This document shows, one piece after another, positions 7,035 through 15,922 of a stretch of 64,000 bases of DNA. A program made the position numbers and the translations under genes. The stretch is from RH-AL1 sp965249685 (GTDB taxonomy: Bacteria; Pseudomonadota; Alphaproteobacteria; Rhizobiales; Beijerinckiaceae): NCBI GenBank assembly GCA_965249685.1, contig CBDFMN010000002.1:24522-88521 (forward strand), in the 5' to 3' direction. Under the pieces are notes generated by a model that saw only the letters and a program-made list of their open reading frames with translations, did not search any database and was not told where the DNA came from. Every line of letters starts with the position of its first letter. Within the stretch, counting starts at the first letter, position 1.

Positions 7035-8702
7035 CTAATTTATTGAATGGTAACTTTGCGGCACGGCCGGCTTGGCAGGGAGGGCCGGTGGCGTGTCGAT
7101 GCCCGGGTCGTCGGGCGCGACGATGGCGGAGCGGGTCAGGGGCTTGAGCGGAGACGTGTCGGCCGCCCCGACCGGCAGCGCGAGAACTGCGCCGGCAGTG
7201 CGCTTCGACCGGCGTCCCGATCGCCGGCGTCGGAGAGGTTTGCACGCCCTCCACAGGAAGCGACGCCCTGCTCGCCGAAGCCTCGAGGGCGACCATGGAA
7301 TCGGCCGCGACCGGCTCAGGCGGCGGCTCGAGCCGTACCGCCTCGCGCGGCCTCTGTGCCGGCATGCGGCACGGCCGGCTTCCATGACGTGGCCCGGCCG
7401 CTCGGCCGGCGCCTGCCAGACAAAGGCGTCGAGGCGCCCGCTCGTCGGCGAGACCGGCTCCCACTGACGTGGCCCGGCCGCTCGTAGACGATACCGTCGG
7501 CGATCCAGGCGGCAGGCGGCGTCGAGCGGGGCGCGGGAGGCGCGCGCCAACCATTCGCGCCACTGGCCGAGGTCGCCGTGTTCGGCATCCTCGATGTCGG
7601 CCATCAGCAGGCAGGCGCGGACCGTCGGCCGCTGCCCTTCCGCGACGAGTGGCGCCATCGCCTCGCGCGCGGTCGCAAACTCCTTCGCGGCCACCGCGGC
7701 GCGCGCCACCACCATGCGGCTCACGGGATCGAAGGGCGAGATCCGCAGGAGGGTCTGCGCGCGGGCGAGCCGGTCGCTCGTCGAGTCGCCCGGTCTCACG
7801 TCGAGATAGGCGCGCGCGAGTTCGGGGTGCGGGCAGCGCGTCCAGGCGTTCTCGATGAGCTTGGCCGCCTTGCGGATGTCGCCGCGGCGGGTCAGCAGCC
7901 GGGCCGCGAGGCCGACCGCCGGGACCAAGTCGGGCGCGCGCTTCATGGCCGAACGGGCGAGGGACAGGGCCGCGTCGGGCGCCACGGCCTCCTTGTCGAG
8001 GGCGAGCGCCGTCTCCAGCACGGCCTGCTGCCGGCCGGCGGTCACGCGGTCGATCAGGTTCGCGCCAGCGCTCGTCTCGACCGTCGCCAGCGCCCGTTCC
8101 CAATCGCCGTCCGCGGCGCGATGCTCCAGCACCGTCTGCGCCGACCAGGGCAGCGGCTTCACGCCATGCGCCTCGTTGGCGAAATGACGCGCCGCCTCTT
8201 CGTCGCCGCGCCGGCTCGCCTCGTCGTGCAGGCCGCGCAGGCCGAGCACGCGCGTCTCCTCGCGCCGGGCGAGCGCGCTGAAGGCCGCCTCAGCGCCGGA
8301 GAGGTCGTTGGAGAGGCGCGCCGCCTGGGCGCGCAGGACCAGCGCGAGCGGGTCGTCGCGCAGGTGCTTGGTGGCCTGGGCCGACGCGCGGGCGGCGGCA
8401 CGCGCGTCGCCCGCACCGACCGCGACGAGGCCGCGCGACAGGGCCCCATAGCCCTTCTCGCGTCGTCGGTGACGCGCCGTCATCGACAGGAGCGAGGGCA
8501 GACCGAAGAGGAAGCGCAGGAGGCCCCACGCCATGGCGAGCAGCGCGGCGAGCAGGAGCAGGAGCGCCAGCCCCACCGCGGCGGAGACCGAGACGCTCCA
8601 ACCGAGCCAGACCACGTCGACGTGCCCGGGGTACTGCAGGAGCCGGTCGGCGCCATAGGCGACGGCCGCGAGCAGCAGCAAATAGATAAGAACGCGGATC
8701 AT
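7035..8702 (-). CDS. HemY-like tetratricopeptide membrane protein with disturbed C-terminal tail
   Basis: 555 codons from the ATG at 8702 (GGGAAC upstream). Two membrane segments (about 2-20 and 36-62) are followed by a TPR-like helical region, as in HemY-N proteins encoded with haem biosynthesis genes in proteobacteria; their exact role is not settled. The body up to about residue 400 reads normally. After that the family motif around WIADG/WEPVSPTSGRLDAF is broken: WIADGIVYE sits in another frame, between an AGGCGGC tandem repeat at 7507-7520 and an apparent 14-base insertion, and the original frame then resumes. A second out-of-frame block covers about 7205-7375. The frame stays open, so the tail may be altered rather than lost. 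Downstream partner of the mitofilin-like gene. Confidence 0.82.
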   Translation of the reverse strand: MIRVLIYLLLLAAVAYGADRLLQYPGHVDVVWLGWSVSVSAAVGLALLLLLAALLAMAWGLLRFLFGLPSLLSMTARHRRREKGYGALSRGLVAVGAGDARAAARASAQATKHLRDDPLALVLRAQAARLSNDLSGAEAAFSALARREETRVLGLRGLHDEASRRGDEEAARHFANEAHGVKPLPWSAQTVLEHRAADGDWERALATVETSAGANLIDRVTAGRQQAVLETALALDKEAVAPDAALSLARSAMKRAPDLVPAVGLAARLLTRRGDIRKAAKLIENAWTRCPHPELARAYLDVRPGDSTSDRLARAQTLLRISPFDPVSRMVVARAAVAAKEFATAREAMAPLVAEGQRPTVRACLLMADIEDAEHGDLGQWREWLARASRAPLDAACRLDRRRYRLRAAGPRQWEPVSPTSGRLDAFVWQAPAERPGHVMEAGRAACRHRGRARRYGSSRRLSRSRPIPWSPSRLRRAGRRFLWRACKPLRRRRSGRRSKRTAGAVLALPVGAADTSPLKPLTRSAIVAPDDPGIDTPPALPAKPAVPQSYHSIN

Positions 8703-8739
8703 CGTTGTTCCCGCTGGAGGCGTGAAGAGGCGGAACGCC

Positions 8740-10053
8740 TCAGGATTTCTTCGCGGCGAAAGCGGCGATCGCGTCGTGCTGGATCGCGTTTGCCGCGCCG
8801 ATCGCCTCGGCATGCGTCTTGGCGAGCGCGCCCCAAGCGGCCGAGTCCGGCTTGCTCTTGGCCTCCGCCGGCAAGGCCTCCCAGGTCTTCACCGCGTCGA
8901 CCACGTCGTCGCGCGCCAAGTCGGCCTTGATCCGGGCCACGCGGGAGGGCACGTCGTCGCCGGTCACGGCGTCGACCCGGCGGATGGAGATGAGGCCGCT
9001 TGCCCCACTCTTCATGCGGTCCCAGAAGCCGGCGTTGGGCGGAAGCTTGGTGCCGGCGGCGAGCAGTCCATCGGTCAGGGGGTCGAACTTGGCGGCAAGC
9101 GCGGTGGCGGTAGGGACGCCGGCGTCGGCGAACTGGCGCAGGATCGCCGCCCTCGCCGGATCGGCACCGAGCGCCTCCAGCGCGTTGACCTGGGTGGCGA
9201 ACGGCAGGCCGCGGCCGATCTGCTGCACGAGGCTGTCGGCGACGACGGCGAGGGCCGGCGAGCCGATGATCTTCTCGAGGTTTTTCTGACCGCTCTGCAG
9301 GGCCTGGACGTCGGTGCGGGCGGCCCCCGCCTGCTTCTGCACGTCAGCCACACCGGTGGCCAACGTGGCCAGTTTGCCCTGCGCGGCCGCAAGGTCGCCC
9401 GCCGAGGCGCTCTGCTGCTGCAGCGCGTCGAGTTTGGCTTGCAAGGCCGAGATCTTCCCCGGCAGGTCCGACGCACCAGGCGCGGTCTCCGCAGCCGCGG
9501 GCTTCGATCCCGCCTGCTTCTCGACCGCTCCGACCCTGCCGGAGAGATCCGCGACGGCGACCTTGAGCGTGGCCAGCGGGCCGGCCGGGTCCGGCCGCCT
9601 GTTCAGCGCGTCGACCTGAGTGGTCAGCGCCGCGACCTTGCCGTCGAGGGCGTCCCTGCCGGGCGCGTTGGCGTAGACCAAGTAGGCGCTGCCGGCACCG
9701 ACGAGGGCGCCGGCGAGGAGACCGGCAGCCACCGGCCACAGGCTGGCGCGCCGCGCGACGGGCGCAGTCGGCGGCTCGGCCCCAGCCACGCCGGCGGGGG
9801 TCGAAGCAGCATCGGCGGTCCCCTGCGACGTCGACGGCGAGGGCACCGACGCCTGGTCGAGCGGATCGCGCGCGAGCGGGTCCGTACCGCCGGCCGTGGC
9901 CAGCGGGACCGGGCCGACCTCGTTCAGGCTGCCGCGGGCATCGCTGGCGGTCCATTCGGACAGCGGCGACGGCGCACCCGGGCCGCCCGGTTTGGACGAG
10001 GCTGCCGCAGGCTCCGAGGTCGCCTGTCTACCCTCGTGGTCGTCACCAGCCAT
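8740..10053 (-). CDS. COG4223 mitofilin-like membrane protein
   Basis: 437 residues. The N-terminal ~100 residues are a disordered Pro/Ala/Ser-rich cytoplasmic stretch, followed by one membrane helix at about 106-127, a long coiled coil (about 135-270, with LQAKLDALQQQS), and a helical C-terminal domain with FWDRMKSGASGLISIRRVD. This is the alphaproteobacterial mitofilin-like architecture, considered related to the MICOS protein Mic60. It usually sits between hemD and hemY. Here it is 37 bases upstream of the hemY-like gene, but hemC and hemD are not adjacent. GAGGGG lies just before the ATG. Confidence 0.85.
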   Translation of the reverse strand: MAGDDHEGRQATSEPAAASSKPGGPGAPSPLSEWTASDARGSLNEVGPVPLATAGGTDPLARDPLDQASVPSPSTSQGTADAASTPAGVAGAEPPTAPVARRASLWPVAAGLLAGALVGAGSAYLVYANAPGRDALDGKVAALTTQVDALNRRPDPAGPLATLKVAVADLSGRVGAVEKQAGSKPAAAETAPGASDLPGKISALQAKLDALQQQSASAGDLAAAQGKLATLATGVADVQKQAGAARTDVQALQSGQKNLEKIIGSPALAVVADSLVQQIGRGLPFATQVNALEALGADPARAAILRQFADAGVPTATALAAKFDPLTDGLLAAGTKLPPNAGFWDRMKSGASGLISIRRVDAVTGDDVPSRVARIKADLARDDVVDAVKTWEALPAEAKSKPDSAAWGALAKTHAEAIGAANAIQHDAIAAFAAKKS

Positions 10054-10105
10054 TATCGCCCCTCGGATGTGTCGCCGGGCTATGTAGCCGCCGGCGACCC
10101 AATCA

Positions 10106-11050
10106 TCAACGTGCTCTAACGCTTCGCTTCCGCCCAAGTTCAGCGCCTGCCGCATGGCCGGGTTCGCCCCGCGCCACGATCGCCGCCGCGAGTTCCACCG
10201 TGCGGCGCGCCATCTCCTCGTGCAGGCGCTCCACCGGGCGCCCATCGACGATCATCACCTCCTTGCCGACGCACTCCGGGGCGGCAAAGGCGGCGACGAT
10301 CTTACGTGCCCAGGCAACCTCCTCGCGCGAGGGGGCGAAGACCATGTTGCAGGCCGCGACCTGCGAAGGATTGGCGAGGGTCTTGCCGTCCATGCCGAGG
10401 TCCCGGCCCTGCTCGCATTCGGCGTGGAAGCCATCCGACAGGCGCGGGGCGACCCAGGCGTCGGGATAGGGGCCGTCGATCACGTCGATGCCGTGCGCCC
10501 GCGCCGCCGCGACCGCGAGCGCGAGATAGGCGAGCAGTCCCGAGCGGCCCGGCCGATGGCGCGCGCGCATCGCGCAGGCGAGCTTGTCCGTCCCCATCAC
10601 GATGAGGTCGAGGCGCGAGGACGGGTCCGCCGCCGTGCGCAGCGTCGAATCGAGGTTGAGGATGGCGACCGGGGTCTCAATCATCGCCCAAACTCGGACG
10701 CCATCCGGCGCGCCGGCTTCGCGCAGGTCCCTGGCCGCACGCATGATGTCGCCGGGGCATTCGGCCCTTGGCACCAGCAGGGCGTCGGCACCGGCGGCCG
10801 CCACCGCGCGAACGTCGTCGAGACCCCAGGGCGTGTCGCGCGCGTTGACGCGGACGACGCGTTCCCGGAACCCGAAACCGCCCGCTTTAAGCAGGGCTGC
10901 AACCCGGCCACGGGCCGTCTCCTTCGCCTCGGGCGCGGCGGCTTCGAGGTCGAAGACGAGGCAGTCGGCCGGCAGGGTCCGTGCCGCTTCGAGCGCCGGC
11001 TCATCCAGTCCGGAGAGGAAGAGGACGCTGCGGCGCGGGCGAACTACCAT
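10106..11050 (-). CDS. HpcH/HpaI aldolase, CitE-like CoA-ester lyase
   Basis: 314 residues with the CitE-type TIM-barrel marks: SVLFLSGLDEPAL near the N-terminus, VFDLEAA at about 32-38, RVNARDTPW at 67-75, the metal ligand Glu125 in MIETP, and MDGKTLANPSQVAACN late in the chain. The family includes citrate lyase beta subunits, (S)-citramalyl-CoA lyase, malyl-CoA lyase and malyl-CoA thioesterase. No citrate lyase alpha or gamma gene is near, so a stand-alone malyl- or citramalyl-CoA type lyase is more likely. It lies 52 bases upstream of the mitofilin-like gene on the same strand. Confidence 0.88.
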   Translation of the reverse strand: MVVRPRRSVLFLSGLDEPALEAARTLPADCLVFDLEAAAPEAKETARGRVAALLKAGGFGFRERVVRVNARDTPWGLDDVRAVAAAGADALLVPRAECPGDIMRAARDLREAGAPDGVRVWAMIETPVAILNLDSTLRTAADPSSRLDLIVMGTDKLACAMRARHRPGRSGLLAYLALAVAAARAHGIDVIDGPYPDAWVAPRLSDGFHAECEQGRDLGMDGKTLANPSQVAACNMVFAPSREEVAWARKIVAAFAAPECVGKEVMIVDGRPVERLHEEMARRTVELAAAIVARGEPGHAAGAELGRKRSVRAR

Positions 11051-11162
11051 GACCCCTCCTCCTTTCGCCGCAGCGCAACACGATCGTACCGCGACGCAAA
11101 CGAAGTCCCTGCATTTCTTCTACCAGAGCTTTGCATGGCGTCTCGGAATAAAGGATAGATGG

Positions 11163-11912
11163 ATGAACGAGCCTCGCGCAAAGGACTGGCGCCCGCCTAT
11201 GACGACCAACCCGATCGAGCCGGAGCGCGACGATCTCAAAAGCATCCCGCTGCCGCCGCAACTGATCGAAGGCTACGCCACCTTCCGCGGCAACCGCCTG
11301 CGCGAGGAGCAGGGCCGCTTCCGCCTTCTCGCGGAGGAGGGGCAGCGGCCACCCGTCCTGCTCATCGGCTGCTGCGACTCGCGCGTTTCTCCGGAAGTCA
11401 TCTTCGATGCGGGCCCGGGCGAGATCTTCGTGGTTCGCAACATCGGCGCGCTCGTGCCGCCCTTCGCGCTCGTCGCGGAGCAGCAGGAGACTGCCGCGGC
11501 GATCGAGTACGCGGTGATGGCGCTGAAGGTCGCGCACATCGTCGTCATGGGCCACGCCCAATGTGGCGGCATCCGCGCCTTCGCGCAGGGGCAGGACCAG
11601 GAGTACCAGCCGCTATCGCCCGAGAACTTCGTCGGACGCTGGAAGGACCTGATCCAGCCGGCCGCCGAACGCCTCGGCCCGCCGACGGGCGACTTCGAGC
11701 ATTATTGCGAAAGCCTGTCCTATGCCTCGATCATCCAGGGCATCGCCAACTTGCGCTCCTACCCCTGGCTCAAGGCCCGCGAGGCAGCCGGCAAGCTCAG
11801 CCTGCACGGTGCCTATTTCGGCGTGGCCAATGGCAACATGACGGCACTCGACGAGGCAACGGGCCGGTTCGTCGCCGTCGTGCCCCTCGCCCAAGCGAAG
11901 GGAGCCGCGTAG
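11163..11912 (+). CDS. Beta-class carbonic anhydrase
   Basis: 249 residues. Zinc ligands and the catalytic dyad are all present: Cys70, Asp72 and Arg74 in CCDSRV, then His131 and Cys134 in GHAQCGG. It interconverts CO2 and bicarbonate in the cytoplasm. I take the ATG at 11163 because AAAGGA stands shortly before it; an ATG at 11199 would remove 12 residues that precede the conserved domain and cannot be excluded. The gene converges on asd with eight bases between stops. Confidence 0.94.
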   Translation: MNEPRAKDWRPPMTTNPIEPERDDLKSIPLPPQLIEGYATFRGNRLREEQGRFRLLAEEGQRPPVLLIGCCDSRVSPEVIFDAGPGEIFVVRNIGALVPPFALVAEQQETAAAIEYAVMALKVAHIVVMGHAQCGGIRAFAQGQDQEYQPLSPENFVGRWKDLIQPAAERLGPPTGDFEHYCESLSYASIIQGIANLRSYPWLKAREAAGKLSLHGAYFGVANGNMTALDEATGRFVAVVPLAQAKGAA

Positions 11913-11919
11913 CAACCCA

Positions 11920-12954
11920 TCAGGCCGCCTCGCGTCGCGGCGTGATCAGCTTGCGGTTGATCAGCAATTCGGCGATCTGAATCGTGTTGAGCGCCGCGCC
12001 CTTGCGCAGGTTGTCGGACACGCACCAGATCACCAGGCCGTTGTCGATCGTGGGGTCCTCGCGGATGCGCGAGATGTAGGTGGCGTCCTCGCCCGCCGCC
12101 TCGTGCGGGGTGATGTAGCCGCCGCTCTCGCGCTTGTCGATCACGAGGCATCCCGGCGCTTCGCGCAGGATGTCGCGCGCCTCGTCGGCGCTGATCGGGT
12201 TCTCGAACTCGATGTTGATCGCTTCGGAATGGCCGATGAACACCGGCACCCGCACGCAGGTCGCGACGAGCTTGATCTTGGAATCGAGGATCTTCTTCGT
12301 CTCGACGACCATCTTCCACTCTTCCTTCGTGAACCCGTCTTCCATGAAGGCGTCGATCTCGGGAATGACGTTGAAGGCGATGCGCTTGGGAAACTTGGCG
12401 CTCTGCACGGGATCGGACACGAACACGGCGCGCGTCTGGGCGAAAAGCTCGTCCATGGCCTCTTTGCCGGCACCCGACACCGACTGATACGTCGAGACGA
12501 CCACCCGCTTGATCGTCGCGTGGTCGTGCAGCGGCTTCAGTGCCACGACGAGTTGCGCCGTCGAGCAGTTCGGGTTGGCGATGATGTTCTTCTTGGCGAA
12601 GCCCGCGATGGCGTCGGCGTTCACCTCCGGCACCACCAGCGGGACGTCCGGGTCCATCCGCCAGGTCGAGGAATTGTCGATCACGACGCAGCCCTGCGCG
12701 CCGATCTTCGGCGACCAGATCTTGGACACGGCGCCGCCGGCCGACATCAGGCAGATGTCCGTATCGCCAAAGTCATAGGTGTCGAGCACCTTGCACTTCA
12801 GGGTCTTGTCGCCATACGAGACTTCCTTGTGGATCGAGCGCGGCGAGGCGAGCGCCACCACCTGATCGGCGGGGAACCGGCGTTCCGCGAGGATGTCCAG
12901 CATTTCGCGGCCCACGTTGCCCGTGGCCCCGACGACCGCAACCTTGAAACCCAT
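11920..12954 (-). CDS. asd: Aspartate-semialdehyde dehydrogenase
   Basis: 344 residues. It reduces aspartyl phosphate to aspartate semialdehyde for lysine, threonine, methionine and diaminopimelate synthesis. The NADP-binding GATGNVG is at 9-15, and catalytic Cys130 is in NPNCSTAQ. VSGAGKEA and RVPVFIGHSE, which line the substrate pocket, are also present. An extension to 13005 is open but adds residues before the first strand of the Rossmann fold, so the ATG at 12954 is preferred. Normal length for the family. Confidence 0.96.
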   Translation of the reverse strand: MGFKVAVVGATGNVGREMLDILAERRFPADQVVALASPRSIHKEVSYGDKTLKCKVLDTYDFGDTDICLMSAGGAVSKIWSPKIGAQGCVVIDNSSTWRMDPDVPLVVPEVNADAIAGFAKKNIIANPNCSTAQLVVALKPLHDHATIKRVVVSTYQSVSGAGKEAMDELFAQTRAVFVSDPVQSAKFPKRIAFNVIPEIDAFMEDGFTKEEWKMVVETKKILDSKIKLVATCVRVPVFIGHSEAINIEFENPISADEARDILREAPGCLVIDKRESGGYITPHEAAGEDATYISRIREDPTIDNGLVIWCVSDNLRKGAALNTIQIAELLINRKLITPRREAA

Positions 12955-13169
12955 GACTGCCCAGTCTCCGATTGGCCGCGAGGCGACCGTCGCCCAGGGG
13001 CGCATCGTGGCACCCGGGCCGATGCGGGGCGCCAGCGGGCGTCCTCCGCGTCAAGATCCCGTTGACCTTGTTTCCAACTCCTAGCGCGTCCGTAAGGAAC
13101 GACTCAAGTCCTCATGCGCAGGCTGGCACGGCGCGGCGGCACGAGAGCGCCGCCCGGCGGGAGTCCTCG

Positions 13170-14024
13170 ATGAGCGACATGGCCTTTACCACGTGGCATC
13201 GGCGCGGGGCGCGCGGCCTGCGTCCCACGGCGGGGCCGCGCGCGGCGCTGCGCCTCGTCCTGCGCCGACCGTGGCGCACGGCGGGCGTTCTGCTGGCGGC
13301 GCTCGTCGGCCTGATCGCCGCCGACGTGCTCACCGCAGCCGACGCGCCGCCTGCGCCACCTGCCGCGTCCACCGTTCTCCGGCCACTGACCTCGCCTTGG
13401 CTCGAGGTGATCAAGCCCATCGAGATCGTCGGCCTGGAGGCGGGCGAGTTCGCCAACGCGGCGCGCAGCTACAGGGCCCGCCGCAACCTCGAGGGTGGCG
13501 GCCGCCAGGACGTGATCGCGCTCGGGACGCCTGGCGCAGGGCCTGCGCTCCGGCTCTCGCTCTATCGTCGCGGCAGCGAGGCGAGCGTGGCCGCGCCTCT
13601 CTTCGCCGACCTCGCGCGACAGGCCGCCGACGCGGGGCTTGCCGTGACCCGCAGCGGGTTGCCGGACCTGCTGCCGACGCGCTTCGGCGCCTTCGAGGTG
13701 GCGGACGTCGCCCTCGCGGCCGGGGCCGGGCGCGCGCTGCCCTGCACGGGGTTCCGCCTGGTGCTCGACGCGCCCGCTTTGACGGTCGCGGGTCTTTCCT
13801 GCGGCGGACCGGCCGCCAAGAGCCGCAATGCCCTCGGCTGCCTGCTGGAACGCCTCGACCTCGCCTCCGGTGGCAGCGACCGGGCCCTCGCCGACTTCTT
13901 CGCGGCGAGCGAGCTGAGGCGGTCGGGCACCTGCCTCGGAGCACGGCTCGCCCCCGACCAAGCCCATGCCGCATGGCTCGATGACAGGTCTGCCACACCC
14001 CGCCGGAATTCTCGCCGGCACTGA
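13170..14024 (+). CDS. Single-pass membrane protein of unknown function
   Basis: 284 residues from the ATG at 13170, with GGGAG upstream. The basic N-terminus is followed by one membrane helix at about 38-55, then a Pro/Ala linker and a soluble domain that should lie in the periplasm. That domain contains paired cysteines (LPCTGF, LSCGG, LGCLL, GTCLG), suggesting disulfides. I do not recognise a family. It is divergent from asd and followed by another exported protein. Codon pattern and base composition match the neighbours. Confidence 0.7.
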   Translation: MSDMAFTTWHRRGARGLRPTAGPRAALRLVLRRPWRTAGVLLAALVGLIAADVLTAADAPPAPPAASTVLRPLTSPWLEVIKPIEIVGLEAGEFANAARSYRARRNLEGGGRQDVIALGTPGAGPALRLSLYRRGSEASVAAPLFADLARQAADAGLAVTRSGLPDLLPTRFGAFEVADVALAAGAGRALPCTGFRLVLDAPALTVAGLSCGGPAAKSRNALGCLLERLDLASGGSDRALADFFAASELRRSGTCLGARLAPDQAHAAWLDDRSATPRRNSRRH

Positions 14025-14134
14025 GGACAGGCGGCGACACGGGCGTGGCGATAAACTAAGCCGCGATGAAGGTAGCCGCGATGAACCAAGCGTGGCTCAA
14101 GCGATTATACGAGCAACATAAAGGGATCCCGCCG

Positions 14135-14533
14135 ATGCGAACTACGGTTGTCTCGATACTCGCCCTCGCCACCGTCGCGTCGCTCGCCGGAGCCTCCGGC
14201 GTCTCCGCCAAGCCGCGCCATCGTCAGGTGACCCCCGTGCTGGACGACGGCCAGACCCACGAGCTGCCGCTGACGGTCAACCGGCGCAGCTTCCTCGATC
14301 CAGGCCCGGTCGCCCCCGTCGGCACCGGCCAGAACTACGTCTCGGCCAACACCATCTTCAACCGCACCGAAGATCGTATCCGCGATCCCGACAGATTCGG
14401 CAACGACGTGATCGTCGGGCAGCCCTACGTGCCCGGTCGCACGGTGCCGGTGGCCGAATTCGCGACCGGTCCGAACATCGGGGACCTCTATTCCGGACCC
14501 ATCTTCGGCTACCAGCCGGAGCAGCTGCGCTAA
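14135..14533 (+). CDS. Exported protein of unknown function
   Basis: 132 residues from the ATG at 14135, which has AAGGGA about ten bases upstream. A signal peptide is clear (VVSILALATVASLAGASGVSA, cleavage near residue 25). The mature part is polar, with many Asn, Asp and Tyr (QNYVSANTIFNRTEDRIRDP) and no cysteine. I know of no assigned role. It precedes the GT4 gene by 33 bases on the same strand and may share its transcript. Confidence 0.7.
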   Translation: MRTTVVSILALATVASLAGASGVSAKPRHRQVTPVLDDGQTHELPLTVNRRSFLDPGPVAPVGTGQNYVSANTIFNRTEDRIRDPDRFGNDVIVGQPYVPGRTVPVAEFATGPNIGDLYSGPIFGYQPEQLR

Positions 14534-14566
14534 CCCGAAACGGACCCGGATCGAACGAGGGCGCGC

Positions 14567-15922
14567 ATGCAGCGCCCCCTCTGCTACGACGTGACCCGCC
14601 TTCTCACGCGGGTCCTTAACGCCACGCCGAATGGGATCGACCGGATCGACCACAGGCTGGCGACGCATTTCCTGTCTCAGGAGGGCGCCCCGCGGCTGGG
14701 GCTGACGTCGACGGGGTTCGGCGCACGTCTGATGAACGGGAATGCCGCCGCCGAAGCCGTGGCCGGCATCGCCGCCCATTGGAGCGAGGCTCCGGCGGGG
14801 CGGGGCTGGAGCGTCGGGCACTCGACAGACCCTCTCCCCGCAGACCCTGTCTACGAGTGGGTCGTCGCGCGCCTGACGGGCGCGGCAGCTCCCGGCGGCA
14901 CCTGGCCCGGTGAAGCCATGCCGGCGAGGCGGTCGACGTTGCGGGCCGACGTGACGGAGGGCTTGCGGTGGGTCGGACGCCATGGCGTGCCCTTGCTGCG
15001 CCGTCCGACGCGCGAGCTGCCCCGCGGCAGTGTCTATTTTAACGCAAGCCAGTTTCCACTGTGGGTCGAAGCGAGCTTCGCCTGGCTGACGGCGCGGCGC
15101 GACGTCAAAGCCGCCTTCTTTATCCACGACCTGCTGCCGATCAGCATGCCGGAATATTTCCGCACCGCGGAGTACGCGCGCCACCTCAGACGTATGGCCA
15201 ATTTGGCGCGTTTCGCGACGGCCGCGGTGGTCACCACGCAGACCGTCGCCGACGACCTCCGCGCCCACCTGCATGGGCTTGGCCGCACGGATCTGGCCGT
15301 GTTCGTCGCGCCCACCCCGGTCGCGCCGATCTTCTCCGAGCCGAGGCAGGTCGAGGCCCGCCTCAACGACCACCCGTTCTTCGTCCTGTGCAGCACCATC
15401 GAGCCGCGCAAGAACCACCTGATGATCCTGGCCGCCTGGCGCGACCTTGTGCGCCGCCATGGCGCGGCGGCCCCCAAGCTCGTGCTGGTAGGGACGCGGG
15501 GGTGGAAATACGAGCTGATCGTCGACCTGCTGGACCGCAGCCCGCCCCTGCGCGACCACGTGATCGCTGTGCGCGGGCTCTCGACGCCGGGCCTCAAGCG
15601 CCTGATGGACAACGCGCGGGCGGTGCTCATGCCGAGTTTCGCGGAGGGCTATGGCCTGCCCGTGCACGAAGCGCTGGCGGCGGGCGTCCCGGTACTGGCC
15701 TCCGACATCCCGGTGTTCCGCGAGATCGGCGCGCGCGGCCTCACGCTCCTGTCGCCGCTGAACGGCGAGGCGTGGCTGGAGGCGGCGCACCGGCTCTCCC
15801 AGACGGAGCGGCCCGAACCCTCCGCAGCCGAGCGGCGTGGACCGCTGGGCGAAGAGGTCGGGGCCGGCGCGGGATGGTCGGACTATTTCGGCAGGCTGGA
15901 CAGGTTCGTCGGCGGGCTTTGA
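14567..15922 (+). CDS. GT4-family glycosyltransferase
   Basis: 451 residues in two Rossmann-like halves (GT-B). The C-terminal half has the GT4 signature: STIEPRKNHLMIL, then PSFAEGYGLPVHEALAAGVP with the retaining EX7E pair, then VLASDIPVFREIG. No signal peptide is seen, so it should use a nucleotide sugar in the cytoplasm or at the inner membrane. The acceptor is unknown. Its last 40 bases overlap the end of the CDP-alcohol phosphatidyltransferase gene, which points the other way. Proximity to the PKS cluster makes a lipid acceptor an attractive but unproven guess. Confidence 0.88.
   Translation: MQRPLCYDVTRLLTRVLNATPNGIDRIDHRLATHFLSQEGAPRLGLTSTGFGARLMNGNAAAEAVAGIAAHWSEAPAGRGWSVGHSTDPLPADPVYEWVVARLTGAAAPGGTWPGEAMPARRSTLRADVTEGLRWVGRHGVPLLRRPTRELPRGSVYFNASQFPLWVEASFAWLTARRDVKAAFFIHDLLPISMPEYFRTAEYARHLRRMANLARFATAAVVTTQTVADDLRAHLHGLGRTDLAVFVAPTPVAPIFSEPRQVEARLNDHPFFVLCSTIEPRKNHLMILAAWRDLVRRHGAAAPKLVLVGTRGWKYELIVDLLDRSPPLRDHVIAVRGLSTPGLKRLMDNARAVLMPSFAEGYGLPVHEALAAGVPVLASDIPVFREIGARGLTLLSPLNGEAWLEAAHRLSQTERPEPSAAERRGPLGEEVGAGAGWSDYFGRLDRFVGGL

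Noticed and set aside
7035..8702. Calling the HemY-like gene a pseudogene
   Set aside because: The frame stays open to a normal-looking end and the conserved membrane and TPR parts are intact; only the tail is disturbed.
13170..14533. The two exported proteins before GT4 as part of a polysaccharide export system
   Set aside because: No export motif (Wza/Wzc/Wzx-like) is present in either, and one exported signal peptide is not enough.
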